Origin: Sphingobacterium sp.
GTDB taxonomy: Bacteria > Bacteroidota > Bacteroidia > Sphingobacteriales > Sphingobacteriaceae
DNA length: 7,278 nt
Reading direction: 5' to 3'
NCBI GenBank assembly: GCA_030146225.1
Contig: JASLCA010000032.1
Span: 1-7,278 of the forward strand
Program-made: the position numbers and the translations under genes
Part shown: positions 6,286-7,278 of the stretch, piece by piece
Numbering within the stretch: position 1 is the stretch's first letter
Layout: each line of letters opens with the position of its first letter
Notes under the pieces: model-generated
Told to the model about the DNA's origin: nothing
Database searches by the model: none
What the model saw: only the letters and a program-made list of their open reading frames with translations

Positions 6286-7278
6286 TCAGGTGCTAACGAT
6301 AATCCTCCTTCCTTTTATTTTAAACTTTAAAGATTTGGTTAGTTCGATTAGGGCTAATATTTCGCCAATATCTTGCTTGCGCGAGATACGCACCGTAAAA
6401 TTCTTATCTGCCCAGTCATCTCCTTGATATACCACCTCCGCTTTATACCAGCGGGCCAATTCATTCATAATGGTTTTAATGTTTTCATCTTTAAAGACAA
6501 AGTAATCTTCCTTCCAAGCAATCTCTGTCTCGGGATCAAAATTCGTAAGCTGAAATTGATTTGCAGCCAGCTTTGCCTTGTGGCCTGGTGTAAGCCGAGT
6601 TTCTAACTTATCCTTCTTTAGCTGAACTGCACCTGACAATAACGCCACCGTCACATCCTCCTCCTTATCTAGTCCAGTATAGGCGGAGACATTAAAGGTA
6701 GTCCCCAAAACCTGCACATCTACTCCCTTAACTTGCACTACAAATGGTCTTGTAGACTCATGTTGCACCTCAAAATAAGCTTCCCCAGTGACCTGCACAA
6801 TACGCCTCTCTTGGGCAAAAACACTAGGAAAAGTCAAGGTACTCCCCGCATTAAGCCAGATACGCGTACCGTCAGCTAAGGTAATTTTATGCGTCCCACC
6901 GAGTGGAGTCTGAAGTGTATTCAGGGCTTTCTCATCGGCCGAAGAACTCTTTTGAAAGACATATTCCAAGCTCCCCTGTGCATTCTTCTTAATTAAAAAA
7001 TCCCCCACAGCTCTTGATTGCCCTACTTCCAACTCATCCAATTCCAAGACCGTCCCATCACTTAAAGCCAAGGATGCCACATCTGAACCAGGAGACAATA
7101 TAGAATCCTGACACTTAACCTCTGCCTGTGCAAGCGTCTCTGACATAGGACCGCTATAGCGCATATAGTAAATAGCAAAGCCTAACAGCATAAAGATTAA
7201 GAGCGCTGCGGCATAGGCATAGAAAGGTTTGAGACTAGTTGGGAATAAGCTTAATCTTGGTTTTTTGCGCGTACGCTC
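6286..7278 (-). CDS. FecR-like anti-sigma factor with DUF4974-type C-terminal domain (5' partial)
   Basis: The frame is open from the right edge to a TGA at 6286, giving 330 visible residues; the start lies outside the window. A Met at 7191 is internal: the 29 codons upstream (ERTRKKPRLSLFPTSLKPF...) continue without a stop and supply the first half of the single membrane helix (about visible residues 19-40, AYAAALLIFMLLGFAIYYM), so starting there would cut the helix. After the helix comes a periplasmic region with the FecR domain (about 124-220: TPLGGTHKITLADGTRIWLNAGS, VTGEAYFEV, FVVQVKGVDVQVLGTTFNVSAY, VALLSGAVQL), then the C-terminal domain (about 263-328: FKDENIKTIMNELARWY to FKIKGRRIIV), which in this family probably contacts the transporter's STN domain. 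Missing is the cytoplasmic N-terminal domain of roughly 80 residues that binds the ECF sigma factor. Family role: hold the sigma factor until the loaded transporter signals. Its place directly upstream of an STN-bearing SusC makes that SusC its likely partner. Confidence 0.93.
   Translation of the reverse strand, partial: ERTRKKPRLSLFPTSLKPFYAYAAALLIFMLLGFAIYYMRYSGPMSETLAQAEVKCQDSILSPGSDVASLALSDGTVLELDELEVGQSRAVGDFLIKKNAQGSLEYVFQKSSSADEKALNTLQTPLGGTHKITLADGTRIWLNAGSTLTFPSVFAQERRIVQVTGEAYFEVQHESTRPFVVQVKGVDVQVLGTTFNVSAYTGLDKEEDVTVALLSGAVQLKKDKLETRLTPGHKAKLAANQFQLTNFDPETEIAWKEDYFVFKDENIKTIMNELARWYKAEVVYQGDDWADKNFTVRISRKQDIGEILALIELTKSLKFKIKGRRIIVST

Noticed and set aside
6153..6344. Near-identical 14-base direct repeat, AGATTTGGTTGGTT at 6153 and AGATTTGGTTAGTT at 6331
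   Set aside because: One copy is coding sequence in the FecR C-terminal domain and the other is the susC leader; there are no flanking mobile-element features, so a chance AT-rich match is the simpler explanation.
5227..6606. Short + strand open frames antisense to the SusC N-terminus (5227-5499, 5626-5856) and to fecR (6373-6606)
   Set aside because: Each mirrors a domain that is clearly coded on the minus strand (plug, carboxypeptidase-like domain, FecR C-terminal domain).

Overview
The window comes from a Bacteroidota genome, most likely in the Sphingobacteriaceae or a related family (inferred from gene content and protein style, not from a marker gene). Three family signatures support this: a SusC/SusD pair, a FecR anti-sigma factor with a C-terminal DUF4974-type domain, and the tail of a surface protein with a type B sorting domain of the type IX secretion system. 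All three are characteristic of that phylum.

Layout: at the left edge (1-368, + strand) is the 3' end of a secreted or surface protein whose visible part is a repeat-like beta domain followed by the gliding-motility-associated C-terminal sorting domain. It converges on the rest of the window, which is entirely on the minus strand. A strong inverted repeat (398-429) between the two sides looks like a shared bidirectional terminator. Read in the direction of transcription, the minus-strand genes are: a FecR-like anti-sigma factor (start beyond the right edge, stop at 6286), a 133-base gap containing an imperfect inverted repeat, a SusC-type TonB-dependent transporter carrying an N-terminal STN signalling domain (6152-2769), a SusD-type lipoprotein (2747-1230), and a DUF1080 / 3-keto-disaccharide hydrolase family lipoprotein (1217-462).

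Working model: this is a small, signal-controlled glycan or glycoside uptake locus. SusD captures the substrate at the outer membrane, SusC imports it using TonB energy, and the DUF1080 enzyme acts on the sugar in the envelope. The STN domain would report substrate loading to the FecR-like protein in the inner membrane, which would release an ECF sigma factor (expected just beyond the right edge) to switch on susC-susD-DUF1080. The last three genes are tightly spaced (21 and 12 bases), so they very probably form one operon.

No RNA genes, insertion sequences, CRISPR arrays or riboswitches were seen. The gene content is a known type of locus. The less ordinary points are the DUF1080 protein as the only enzyme in view, a perfect Shine-Dalgarno overlapping the susD stop codon, and the strand-asymmetric hairpin between fecR and susC.
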